The notes under the pieces were generated by a model, which saw only the letters and a program-made list of their open reading frames with translations, was not told where the DNA came from and did no database searches. A stretch of DNA of 34,724 nt from Micromonospora yasonensis (GTDB taxonomy: Bacteria; Actinomycetota; Actinomycetes; Mycobacteriales; Micromonosporaceae). The position numbers and the translations under genes are program-made. This document shows, piece by piece, positions 1 through 7,272 of the stretch; position 1 is the stretch's first letter, and every line of letters starts with the position of its first letter. The stretch spans positions 1 through 34,724 of the forward strand of contig NZ_JAPDPH010000059.1 in the NCBI RefSeq assembly GCF_026013475.1, in the 5' to 3' direction.

Positions 1-102
1 GACGTGCCCCGACCCCGGCGGATCGACTCCCCGGAGATCGCGACCATCGCCGCCGAGGTCACCGACCGGCTGCGTACGGAGGTGGGCCGCCATGGCCAGT
101 GA
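1..102 (+). CDS. ABC transporter ATP-binding protein, C-terminal end (partial, SsuB/TauB/NitT type)
   Basis: The reading frame is open from the first base and ends at TGA 100-102, giving 33 residues. It contains a Pro/Arg-rich stretch (DVPRPRRIDSPEI) followed by a short helix. This is the usual end of the cytoplasmic ATPase of sulfonate, taurine and nitrate importers. The stop overlaps the start of the permease at 92 by 11 bases, so the two are translationally coupled. The Walker motifs lie outside the window, so the family is inferred from this tail and from the neighbouring permease. Confidence 0.7.
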   Translation, partial: DVPRPRRIDSPEIATIAAEVTDRLRTEVGRHGQ

Positions 103-976
103 CACCCTCACCGGGGCCCCGAGTGCCGACGCGGAGATCTCCGGACTGGACGCCCTGGAGATCGCCGGCCGGCAGCAGACGACCACCCGGGTCGCCCTGC
201 TCTGGTCGGCCACCTGGCCGAAGCTGGCCGCCCTGGCCATCGCGATCGGGGTCTGGCAACTGGTGGTGTGGAGCGGCTGGAAGCCGCCGTACTCGCTGCC
301 CGGACCGGTCACCGTCGGGCAGGAGTTGCTCCGCCAGGCCGGCGGCGGGCAGCTCTGGCAGGGAATCGCCACCACGCTGCGCCGGGCCGCGCTCGGGTAC
401 GTCTTCTCGGTCGGCGTGGGTCTGCTGGTCGGCCTCGCGGTGGCCCGCTTCCGGGTGCTCCGCGCGGCCATCGGCTCGATGATCACCGCGCTGCAGACCA
501 TGCCGTCGATCGCCTGGTTCCCGCTGGCCATCCTGCTCTTCGAGCTGAGCGAGAAGGCGATCTTCTTCGTGGTGGTGCTCGGCGCGGCGCCGTCCATCGC
601 CAACGGGGTGATCAGCGGCGTCGACTACGTGCCGCCGCTGCTGGTACGGGCCGGTCGCAACCTCGGCGCCCGCGGCCTGAACCTCTACCGGTACGTCGTC
701 GCGCCCGCCGCGCTGCCGGCCATCGTGGCCGGACTCAAGCAGGGCTGGGCCTTCTCCTGGCGCAGCCTGATGGCCGGTGAGCTGATCGTGGTGGGCATCT
801 CGACCACCTCGCTCGGGGCGCAGCTCACGTACGCCCGGGAGCTGTCTGACGCGCCGTGGCTGCTCTCCACCATGATCGTCATCCTGGTGGTGGGTCTGCT
901 CGTGGACGCCGCCTTCGGCGCGGCCGACAAGGCGATCCGCCGGCGGTGGGGCGTGCTGGACCAGGCCGGCAACTGA
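92..976 (+). CDS. ABC transporter permease, SsuC/TauC/NitT family
   Basis: A 294-residue inner-membrane permease. The N-terminal 40 residues are hydrophilic. The first membrane helix is near residues 45-63, with several more between 97 and 175 and near the C-terminus, consistent with a six-helix BPD_transp_1 fold. The EAA loop that docks on the ATPase is visible around GRNLGARGLNLYRYVVAPAALP. The start is ATG 92, inside the 3' end of the upstream ATPase gene, and 294 residues is a normal length. Substrates of this family are aliphatic sulfonates, taurine, nitrate, cyanate or thiamine precursors. The sequence does not say which one, and the substrate-binding gene is not in the window. Confidence 0.88.
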   Translation: MASDTLTGAPSADAEISGLDALEIAGRQQTTTRVALLWSATWPKLAALAIAIGVWQLVVWSGWKPPYSLPGPVTVGQELLRQAGGGQLWQGIATTLRRAALGYVFSVGVGLLVGLAVARFRVLRAAIGSMITALQTMPSIAWFPLAILLFELSEKAIFFVVVLGAAPSIANGVISGVDYVPPLLVRAGRNLGARGLNLYRYVVAPAALPAIVAGLKQGWAFSWRSLMAGELIVVGISTTSLGAQLTYARELSDAPWLLSTMIVILVVGLLVDAAFGAADKAIRRRWGVLDQAGN

Positions 977-980
977 CCCC

Positions 981-1421
981 GTGTACGTCTCCGCGCGCGC
1001 CGACTACGCGCTCCGGGCCATGCTCGCCGTCGCCGAGGCGGCCGGGTCCCCCGCCGCCGGGGGACCCGGCGGCGACCTGGTCAAGGCCGCGAGCCTGGCC
1101 GAGAGCCAGGACATCCCGCTCAGCTTCCTCCAGGGCATCCTGCTCGACCTGCGCCGGGCCGGACTGCTGCACAGCGCCCGGGGCACCGAGGGCGGCTACG
1201 CCCTCACCCGCCCCGCCACCGGGATCACCGTCGGGGACGTGCTGCGGGCGGTCGGCGGGGCGCTCACCAGCGTCCGGGGCCTGCCCGCGGACCGGGCCGG
1301 CTACCACGGGGTGGCCGCCGGGCTGCGCGATGTCTGGCTGGCGGTGGACGGCGCGATCGCCCTGGTCGTCGACCGGACCACACTGGCCGACCTGCTGGCG
1401 GACCGGGCCGCGGCGCCCTGA
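981..1421 (+). CDS. Rrf2 family transcriptional regulator without iron-sulfur cysteines
   Basis: A 146-residue protein starting at GTG 981, four bases after the permease stop, so it is probably in the same operon. The N-terminus (YVSARADYALRAMLAVAEAA) is the classic Rrf2 opening, followed by a winged helix-turn-helix (LAESQDIPLSFLQGILLDLR) and the wing (GTEGGYALTRPATGITVGDV). There is no cysteine anywhere, so it cannot hold the cluster used by IscR, NsrR or RsrR. In that respect it resembles CymR-like members, which respond to a protein partner or small molecule. Its place behind a sulfonate-type transporter suggests it controls that operon in response to sulfur status. That role is an inference. 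Confidence 0.85.
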   Translation: MYVSARADYALRAMLAVAEAAGSPAAGGPGGDLVKAASLAESQDIPLSFLQGILLDLRRAGLLHSARGTEGGYALTRPATGITVGDVLRAVGGALTSVRGLPADRAGYHGVAAGLRDVWLAVDGAIALVVDRTTLADLLADRAAAP

Positions 1422-1476
1422 CCGGGCCCGCGGGATCGGGCCTCGGGTGCGACGAGACTCGGCCCGAGCGTCCCGG
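1422..1476. other. short gap between convergent genes, weak hairpin potential
   Basis: This 55-base gap lies between the Rrf2 stop and the small membrane ORF stop. It contains complementary 6-base runs (CTCGGG and CCCGAG, or CGGGCC and GGCCCG) that could form competing short stems. A terminator here is plausible, but no stem is clearly dominant. Confidence 0.3.
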
Positions 1477-1668
1477 TCAGCTCCCGGTCGGCCCGTCGGC
1501 CGGGCCGTTCGGACTGTGCAGCTCGACGAGCCCGGCCCGGGAGGCACCCCCCGAGGTCGGATGCCAGGGACCGAATGCCGCGACCACGGCGAGCAGCAGT
1601 CCCGCCCCGGCGACCGCCGCGACGAACAGCAGCTCGCGCAGCGCCCCCGAGCCAGCCTCGCCCGCCAT
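1477..1668 (-). CDS. small single-pass membrane protein, hypothetical
   Basis: A 63-residue ORF read from ATG 1668, with GGAGGGG at 1674-1680 as a good ribosome-binding site five bases upstream. GTG 1672-1674 is an in-frame alternative, but it would overlap that site. Residues about 10-33 form one hydrophobic helix (LLFVAAVAGAGLLLAVVAAF), followed by a short polar tail (GPWHPTSGGASRAGLVELHS). I do not recognise a family. The strong Shine-Dalgarno site and the membrane segment favour a real gene, but its small size and the GC-rich setting leave doubt. Confidence 0.5.
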   Translation of the reverse strand: MAGEAGSGALRELLFVAAVAGAGLLLAVVAAFGPWHPTSGGASRAGLVELHSPNGPADGPTGS

Positions 1669-1764
1669 GGTCACCCCTCCCGCGTCCGGCCACCCGGCCC
1701 GACCTCTCCCCCAAGCCGATCATGGGCGGGAACGAGATTCGGGACAGTCGCCCATCAGACGCAA

Positions 1765-1802
1765 CCGCCGCTGATCCCCGACTCAACGGAGAGCAGCGGC
1801 GG
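1765..1802 (-). terminator. hairpin 3' of the DEAD-box helicase
   Basis: There is a perfect 9-bp inverted repeat, CCGCCGCTG at 1765-1773 and CAGCGGCGG at 1794-1802, with a 20-base loop. It starts 18 bases beyond the helicase stop at 1821 on the minus strand. There is no clean U-run, as is common for terminators in high-GC actinobacteria. Confidence 0.5.
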
Positions 1803-1820
1803 AGACGACGGGAGGCGAGG

Positions 1821-3209
1821 TCAGGCGGTACGGGGACGCTGGGAGCGACGGCGTCGGCCGGACGCGCGGTGCGCCGGACGCGGGGTGGTGTCGGCCTCCC
1901 CGGCGGACTGGAGGCCACCTGCGACGCGGCCGGAGTCGGTAGCGATCCGACCGCCGTTGCCGGCCGCCCGGCGCCCCCGGGGCGCCCCCGCCCGCGCGGC
2001 GGGCGCCGACGGGGCGGCGACGATCGTCACCGGCACGCCGGAGGGCTCCCGCGCCCCGGTGACCCGGGCCAGCTCCGCGTCGCCCGGACGGACCTGGGCG
2101 GTCCGCGGGCTGATCCCGGCCAGGCTCATCAGCCGGGAGACGTCCCGGCGCTGCTCCGGCAGGACCAGCGTGACCACGGTGCCGGACTCCCCGGCCCGGG
2201 CGGTACGCCCGCCCCGGTGCAGGTAGTCCTTCGCCTCGGCCGGCGGGTCCACGTTGACCACCATGTCCAGCCCGTCCACGTGGATGCCGCGGGCCGCCAC
2301 ATCGGTGGCCACCAGCGCGGTCACCTGACCGGTGCGGAACTGTTCCAGGATCCGGGTGCGCTGCGGCTGAGACTTGCCGCCGTGCAGCGCGGCGGCGCGT
2401 ACGCCCTTGGCGAGCAGTTGGCGGGCGAGCCGGTCGGCGCGGTGCTTGGTCCCCATGAAGAGGATGGTGCGACCCTCACGGGCGGCGATCTGAGTCAGCG
2501 CGGCGGGCTTGTCGACCGCGTCGACGTGCAACACGTGGTGGGTCATCGCGGTCACCGTGGCGGTGCCGGGGTCGACCGAGTGCGACACCGGCCGGGTCAG
2601 GAAGCGGCGGACCAGCTTGTCCACGCCGCCGTCCAACGTGGCGGAGAAGAGCATCCGCTGGCCGTCCGGCGCGACCTGCTCCAGCAGCTTGGTGACCTGC
2701 GGCAGGAAGCCCATGTCGGCCATCTGGTCGGCCTCGTCGAGCACGGTGATCGCCACCTCGCCGAGTCGGGCGTCACCGCGGTTGATCAGGTCGTGCAGCC
2801 GGCCGGGGGTGGCGATGACCACCTCGGCGCCGGCGCGCAGGGCGTCCGCCTGCCGTTGCAGCGACAGACCGCCCACGACGGTCGCGCAACGCAGCCCGAC
2901 CGCGCGGGCGTACGGGGTGAGCGCGGTGGTGACCTGCTGGGCCAGCTCACGGGTCGGCACCAGCACCAGGGCCAGCGGGCGGCCCGGGCGGGCCCTACGG
3001 CCGGCGGTGCGGGACAGCAGCGGCAGCCCGAAGGCGAGGGTCTTGCCGGAGCCGGTGCGTCCCCGGCCGAGCACGTCGCGGCCGGCCAGCGAGTCCGGCA
3101 GGGTGGCCGCCTGGATCGGGAACGGCTCGGTGATGCCCTGCGCCGACAGCTCGGCGAGCAGCGCGGAAGCCAGGCCCGTCGCGGCGAACGTGGGAACAGT
3201 CATGGTCAT
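1821..3209 (-). CDS. DEAD-box ATP-dependent RNA helicase (RhlE/CsdA-like)
   Basis: A 462-residue cytoplasmic RNA helicase. With the start at ATG 3209 the motifs are: Q motif near GITEPFPIQ (25-33), Walker A GRGRTGSGKT (48-57), motif Ia PTRELAQQV (85-93), TPGR (134-137), DEAD (158-161), SAT (189-191), ATDVAARGI (301-309) and HRGGRTAR (331-338). The last 90 or so residues are a basic, Gly/Ala/Arg-rich tail of the kind that binds RNA. The start is chosen because GAGGAAGG lies 8 bases upstream. ATG 3203 is also possible, and the frame stays open further upstream without support. A cold-shock gene lies just upstream on the same strand, a pairing that suggests a role in RNA unwinding at low temperature. 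Confidence 0.93.
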   Translation of the reverse strand: MTMTVPTFAATGLASALLAELSAQGITEPFPIQAATLPDSLAGRDVLGRGRTGSGKTLAFGLPLLSRTAGRRARPGRPLALVLVPTRELAQQVTTALTPYARAVGLRCATVVGGLSLQRQADALRAGAEVVIATPGRLHDLINRGDARLGEVAITVLDEADQMADMGFLPQVTKLLEQVAPDGQRMLFSATLDGGVDKLVRRFLTRPVSHSVDPGTATVTAMTHHVLHVDAVDKPAALTQIAAREGRTILFMGTKHRADRLARQLLAKGVRAAALHGGKSQPQRTRILEQFRTGQVTALVATDVAARGIHVDGLDMVVNVDPPAEAKDYLHRGGRTARAGESGTVVTLVLPEQRRDVSRLMSLAGISPRTAQVRPGDAELARVTGAREPSGVPVTIVAAPSAPAARAGAPRGRRAAGNGGRIATDSGRVAGGLQSAGEADTTPRPAHRASGRRRRSQRPRTA

Positions 3210-3314
3210 GCGGAATGCCTTCCTCGACGCGGCACGTGTCGAGGGAGGCGCCGGAAGCGGCGCTGTCAACCGGGGACTCGTCCACCGGGACTCACAAGCA
3301 CGAACCGAAGGGGT

Positions 3315-3376
3315 ACGGGCCGGTCCGCCGCAGCGCGCCGCCCGCCGGAGCGGGGGCGGCGGCGGACCGGACCCGT
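3315..3376 (-). promoter_or_regulatory. long GC-rich hairpin between csp and the helicase
   Basis: The 17-base arm at 3315-3331 pairs with 3359-3376 with only one bulged base (A3371), enclosing a 27-base GC-rich loop. It lies 47 bases past the csp stop and about 105 bases before the helicase start. It can act as a csp terminator or attenuator, or as a structured leader of the helicase mRNA. Which of these applies cannot be settled from sequence. Confidence 0.6.
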
Positions 3377-3422
3377 CACCGTGCCCTGAGGGCGCGGTGG
3401 GTGGTACTGGTTGATCCGAAGA

Positions 3423-3626
3423 TCAGAGCGGGCGGATGTTCTCCGCCTGCGGGCCCTTCTGGCCCTGGGTCACCTCGAACTCGACCCGCTGGTTCTCGTC
3501 CAGGCTCCGGTAGCCGGAGGACTGGATCGCCGAGAAGTGGGCGAAGACGTCGGCGCCGCCGCCGTCCGGGGTGATGAAGCCGAAGCCCTTGTCAGCGTTG
3601 AACCACTTGACGGTGCCAATAGCCAT
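3423..3626 (-). CDS. cold-shock protein, CspA family
   Basis: A 67-residue single-domain OB-fold protein that binds single-stranded RNA and DNA. RNP1 (KGFGFI) and RNP2 (VFAHF) are both intact, and the start MAIGTVKWFN and the end of the domain match the family closely. The start is ATG 3626 with AAGGAG nine bases upstream. The frame runs on upstream to 3818, but that part lacks family similarity. The leader between 3627 and 3831 is about 200 bases and rich in inverted repeats, as is usual for csp genes controlled through mRNA structure. Confidence 0.96.
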   Translation of the reverse strand: MAIGTVKWFNADKGFGFITPDGGGADVFAHFSAIQSSGYRSLDENQRVEFEVTQGQKGPQAENIRPL

Positions 3627-3831
3627 TTGTTCGTCTCCTTGACGGAACGGTCGGACCCGCACCTGTTGCGGGGCCGGAGGAGGAGTGCGCCGCGCTTGGC
3701 TGCGCGACCCACCTGTCGCTGCTGGTCGCCCCGCCCGGAGAACTCCGGACACAACAAAGCGCGCCTGGGGCCACAATCCGCCAGGCGCACACAGAGTCTC
3801 TGGAAACCAAAACTGCAACGCGCCTAACCTA
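3627..3831 (-). promoter_or_regulatory. structured leader and promoter region of csp
   Basis: About 205 bases without a gene between the adnB stop and the csp start. Going toward csp it holds CAGAG/CTCTG (3792-3802), the adnB terminator stem (3761-3788), a near-continuous palindrome CCGGAG-AA-CTCCGG (3735-3748), and a 5-bp stem CCCGC/GCGGG with a 7-base loop (3656-3672). A TTGCAG at 3815-3820 could serve as a -35 box, but no good -10 box is seen, so the promoter position is open. Confidence 0.5.
3761..3788 (-). terminator. probable terminator of adnB
   Basis: A perfect 8-bp stem, GCGCCTGG (3761-3768) and CCAGGCGC (3781-3788), with a 12-base loop. On the minus strand it is followed by a T-rich run (GCTTTGTTGTG). 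It lies about 44 bases after the adnB stop codon, in the right orientation for a factor-independent terminator. Confidence 0.6.
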
Positions 3832-6800
3832 TCACGAACTTTGCAACGCCGGGCCGTCCGTCGGAAATTCCGGCACGCCGGCGACCAGCGCGGTCAGCCC
3901 CTCGGCGTCGAGCAGGTCCGCCGGCCGGACGGTGACCGCGTCCCGGACGTAGTGGAAGGCCGCCCCCACCCGCTCGACCGGCACGCCGGCCAACTCGGCC
4001 CAGGCGAGCCGGTAGACGGCGAGCTGCACCGCCGCCGCCTCGGCCTCCCGCCCGGTGGGCTGCCGGCCGGTCTTCCAGTCGATGACGTCGTACCGGCCGC
4101 CGGGGCGGGGGAAGACGGCGTCCATCCGGCCGCGCACCACCACGCCGGCGATCACCGTGGCGAAGGGCACCTCCACCTCCACCGGCACCCGGTCGGCCCA
4201 CTCGCTGGCCAGGAAGCGCTCCTGCAGTTCGGTGAGCGCCTCGTCCGGGGCGGCGTCGTCGTCCGCCGCGCCGGGCAGCTCGTCCACGTCGAGCAGCCGG
4301 TCCGCGCCGAAGCGCTGTTCCAGCCAGGCATGGAAGGCGGTGCCCCGGCGGGCGTACGGGTTGGGCTCGCTGGGCATCGGCCGGCGCAGCGCCCGGGCCA
4401 GGGCCGCCGGGTCGCGGCGCAGCGCCACCAGCTGGGTCACCGACAGGTGCCCGGGCAACGCGACCTCGACCGCCTCCGCCCCGCGCAGCAGTTCGGCCCG
4501 CTCAACGAGGAGCAGGTCGGCCTCCCGCCGCCACCGCGCCACCTCGGGATCGTCGGCGGGCGTCGCCGCCTCGTCGGCGGGGCCGGCCGGCCCCGGGGCG
4601 CCCGCGACGAGCAGTGCCTCCTCGCGGCGGGCCGCCTCCGGGTCGGCGAGGTACCGGCGGACCAGCGCGGCGGCCTCGGCCAGGGCCGGGCGGCGGGCGC
4701 CGAGCGGGTCGGCCGGCCACTCGGCCCGGAGCACCTGCTCGGTGGTCGGGTTGACCGCGTCCCCGGCCGGCTCGGGTGCCCACCCGTCGACCAGGTGCCC
4801 GTCGGCGCCGTCCAGGCAGGCGTCGTGCACCTCGCGCAGGAAGACCGAGGGGCCGCGGAACTTCTTCGTCCCCTCCCCCCACCAGTAGCCGGAGCAGAGC
4901 AGCAGCCGCCGGGGCCGGGTCACCGCCACGTACGCGAGCCGGCGCTCCTCCCGCTCGTCGTGGGCCCGCCAGGCGTCGGCGAAGTCCGCCACCGCCCGGG
5001 CCACCCCGCGCTGGTCCTCGGCCCCGGGAAGGCCCAGCTCGGGCAGCCCGTCGGCGTCGCCGCGCAGCGGGAACGGCAGCACGCCCAGCCCGCCCAGCCA
5101 GTGGTCGGAGTTGCGCACCGGCCCCGGCCAGACCCCCCGGGTCAGCCCGGCGACCGCCACCACGTCCCACTCCAGCCCCTTGGCGGCGTGCGCGGTGAGG
5201 ACCTGCACCGCGCCCTCCACCACCTCCACCTCGCCAGGGGTGAGCCCGCGCTCCTCGTCCTCCGCGGCGGCCAGATAGGCGAGGAAGCCGGCGAGCGTGG
5301 CGCCGGGCGTCTCGCCGCTGAACCGGGCCGCCACATCACCGAGCGCGTCCAGGTGCCCCCGGGCCAGGCCAGCGTCGCCGGTGCCGTCCCGCCCGGCCCG
5401 TACCGCCACCTCCACGTCCAGGCCGATGGTCCGCTCGATGTCCGCGATCAGCTCCGGCAGGGACTGGTCGAGCCGGTAGCGCAGCAGCGCCAGCTCCATC
5501 CCGTACGCGCGCAGCCGGGCGTACCCCTCCGCCGAGTACGCCTGCGCCGGGCCCAGGTCGGCGAGCGCCTCGACCAGGGTCGCCTCGTCCAACGCGTCCA
5601 CGGTGATCTCCGGCCCGTCCCCGCCGGCCAACTCCCGGCGCGCCTTCGCGATGGCCTTCGCCCGCCGGTGCAGGGCGACCAGGTCACGCGGCCCGATCCG
5701 CCACCGCGCCCCGGTGAGCAGCCGCAGCAGCGCCGCCCCGTCGGCCGGGTCGGCCAGCACGCGCAGGGTGCAGACCACGTCCCGCACCTCGGGGGTGTCC
5801 AGCAGGCCGCCCAGCCCGACCACCTCGACCGGCAGGCCCCGGGCCCGCAGCGCGGACTCGATCGCCGGGATCTGGCTGCGCAGCCGGACCAGCACGGCGG
5901 TGGTGGGGCGCTGCGGCACCGGAATGTGCTCGGGCAGCCCGCCCGGCATCCCGGCCGCGCCCCGCCAGGCGGCCAGCACGCTGTCGGCGATCCACTCGGC
6001 CTCGTCGGCGTACGTCTCGAGGAGCGCGCAGTGCACGGTGCCGCCGGCCCGGCCGCGCGGGCTGCGGTGCGGGATGGGCTCCCGGACGCTGAACGCGGCG
6101 TGCAGCTCGGGCACCCGGGCCCCGGCCGCGCGCAGCGGCACCGACAACGCGTTGGCGACGCCGAGGATCTCCGGCCGGTTGCGCCAACTGGTGGTGAGGC
6201 TGAGCACCCGGGCCGGGCCACCGTCGGCGCGGGCGAACTCGGCGGGGAACCGGTCCAGCGTGCCGGCGCTGGCCCCCCGCCAGCCGTAGATGGACTGGCA
6301 CGGGTCGCCGACGGCGGTGACCGGGTGGCCGCCGCCGAAGAGCGCGTTGAGCAGCACCACCTGGGCGTGGCTGGTGTCCTGGTACTCGTCGAGCAGCACC
6401 ACCCGGAAGCGGTCCCGCTCGATCACTCCGACGCCGGGGTGGTCGCGGGCCACCCGGGCGGCCCGGGCGAGCTGGTCGGCGAAGTCCATCGCCTCGAAGT
6501 CGTCCTTGCGCCGCGCATACGCGCGGACCAGGGGCAGCAGCTTGAGCCGGGTCTGCTGGAGCTGGAGCGCCTTCCGCACGTCGGCGTAGACGCGGCCGGG
6601 GCGGGACTGCACGTCGGCGAAGAAGCGGCCGGTCCAGGCGGCCAGGTCGTCCGGGGCGACCAGGTGCTCGTCCAGCTCCCCGGCCAGCGCCAGCACCGCG
6701 TCGGTGATGGTGCTCGGCATCCGGTCCACCTCGGACATGTCCCCGTCGTAGTTGCGCACCAGCAGGTCGACGAGCTGCCAGCGGGACGCCTCGGTGAGCA

Positions 6801-7272
6801 GCCGGGTGGTCGGCTCGTAGCCGGCGCGCAGCCCGTGCTCGGTGACGATCCGCCCGGCGTACGAGTGGTAGGTGGAGACGGTCGGCTCGCCGGCCAGGGG
6901 GTCGTCGTGCGGGTCCCGGCCCGGCCGGCCGAGCCGGCGGATGAGCTGGTCCAGCCGGGTACGCACCCGGTGCGCCAGCTCACCGGCGGCCTTGCGGGTG
7001 AAGGTGAGGCCGAGCACCTGCTCCGGCCGGACGTACTGGTTGGCGACCAGCCAGACCACCCGGGCCGCCATCGTCTCGGTCTTGCCGGAGCCAGCGCCCG
7101 CGACCACCAGCAGCGGCTCCACCGGCGCGGCGATGATCGCCGCCTGCTCCCGGGTGGGCGCCGGCAGCCGCAGCAGCTTCGCCAGCTCGACCGGGGTGTA
7201 GCGGGGGCCAGCGTCGGCGGTGCGGGGCGCCGGGGTGGCGCCGGCGCCGAACAGGGCGGGCTGGGTCGTCAC
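3832..7272 (-). CDS. adnB: AdnB: UvrD-like helicase with C-terminal RecB-type nuclease
   Basis: A 1146-residue motor-nuclease subunit of the AdnAB complex, which unwinds and resects double-strand-break ends in actinobacteria. Visible motifs are Walker A AGAGSGKT (58-65), LTFTRKAAGELAHRV (motif Ia), LLDEYQDTSHAQ (Walker B/motif II), GDPCQSIYGWRGA (motif III), LTTSWRN (motif IV), TAHAAKGLEWDVV (motif V) and VAVTRPRRLL (motif VI). Near the end the nuclease core IDWKTG has its lysine at about residue 1067. Unlike AdnA, its nuclease domain shows no CxxC cluster motif. The start is GTG 7270-7272, which overlaps the adnA stop as GTGA, so the two are coupled. A longer upstream reading frame exists but runs inside adnA in another phase. 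The length agrees with mycobacterial AdnB (about 1,100 residues). Confidence 0.93.
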   Translation of the reverse strand: MTTQPALFGAGATPAPRTADAGPRYTPVELAKLLRLPAPTREQAAIIAAPVEPLLVVAGAGSGKTETMAARVVWLVANQYVRPEQVLGLTFTRKAAGELAHRVRTRLDQLIRRLGRPGRDPHDDPLAGEPTVSTYHSYAGRIVTEHGLRAGYEPTTRLLTEASRWQLVDLLVRNYDGDMSEVDRMPSTITDAVLALAGELDEHLVAPDDLAAWTGRFFADVQSRPGRVYADVRKALQLQQTRLKLLPLVRAYARRKDDFEAMDFADQLARAARVARDHPGVGVIERDRFRVVLLDEYQDTSHAQVVLLNALFGGGHPVTAVGDPCQSIYGWRGASAGTLDRFPAEFARADGGPARVLSLTTSWRNRPEILGVANALSVPLRAAGARVPELHAAFSVREPIPHRSPRGRAGGTVHCALLETYADEAEWIADSVLAAWRGAAGMPGGLPEHIPVPQRPTTAVLVRLRSQIPAIESALRARGLPVEVVGLGGLLDTPEVRDVVCTLRVLADPADGAALLRLLTGARWRIGPRDLVALHRRAKAIAKARRELAGGDGPEITVDALDEATLVEALADLGPAQAYSAEGYARLRAYGMELALLRYRLDQSLPELIADIERTIGLDVEVAVRAGRDGTGDAGLARGHLDALGDVAARFSGETPGATLAGFLAYLAAAEDEERGLTPGEVEVVEGAVQVLTAHAAKGLEWDVVAVAGLTRGVWPGPVRNSDHWLGGLGVLPFPLRGDADGLPELGLPGAEDQRGVARAVADFADAWRAHDEREERRLAYVAVTRPRRLLLCSGYWWGEGTKKFRGPSVFLREVHDACLDGADGHLVDGWAPEPAGDAVNPTTEQVLRAEWPADPLGARRPALAEAAALVRRYLADPEAARREEALLVAGAPGPAGPADEAATPADDPEVARWRREADLLLVERAELLRGAEAVEVALPGHLSVTQLVALRRDPAALARALRRPMPSEPNPYARRGTAFHAWLEQRFGADRLLDVDELPGAADDDAAPDEALTELQERFLASEWADRVPVEVEVPFATVIAGVVVRGRMDAVFPRPGGRYDVIDWKTGRQPTGREAEAAAVQLAVYRLAWAELAGVPVERVGAAFHYVRDAVTVRPADLLDAEGLTALVAGVPEFPTDGPALQSS

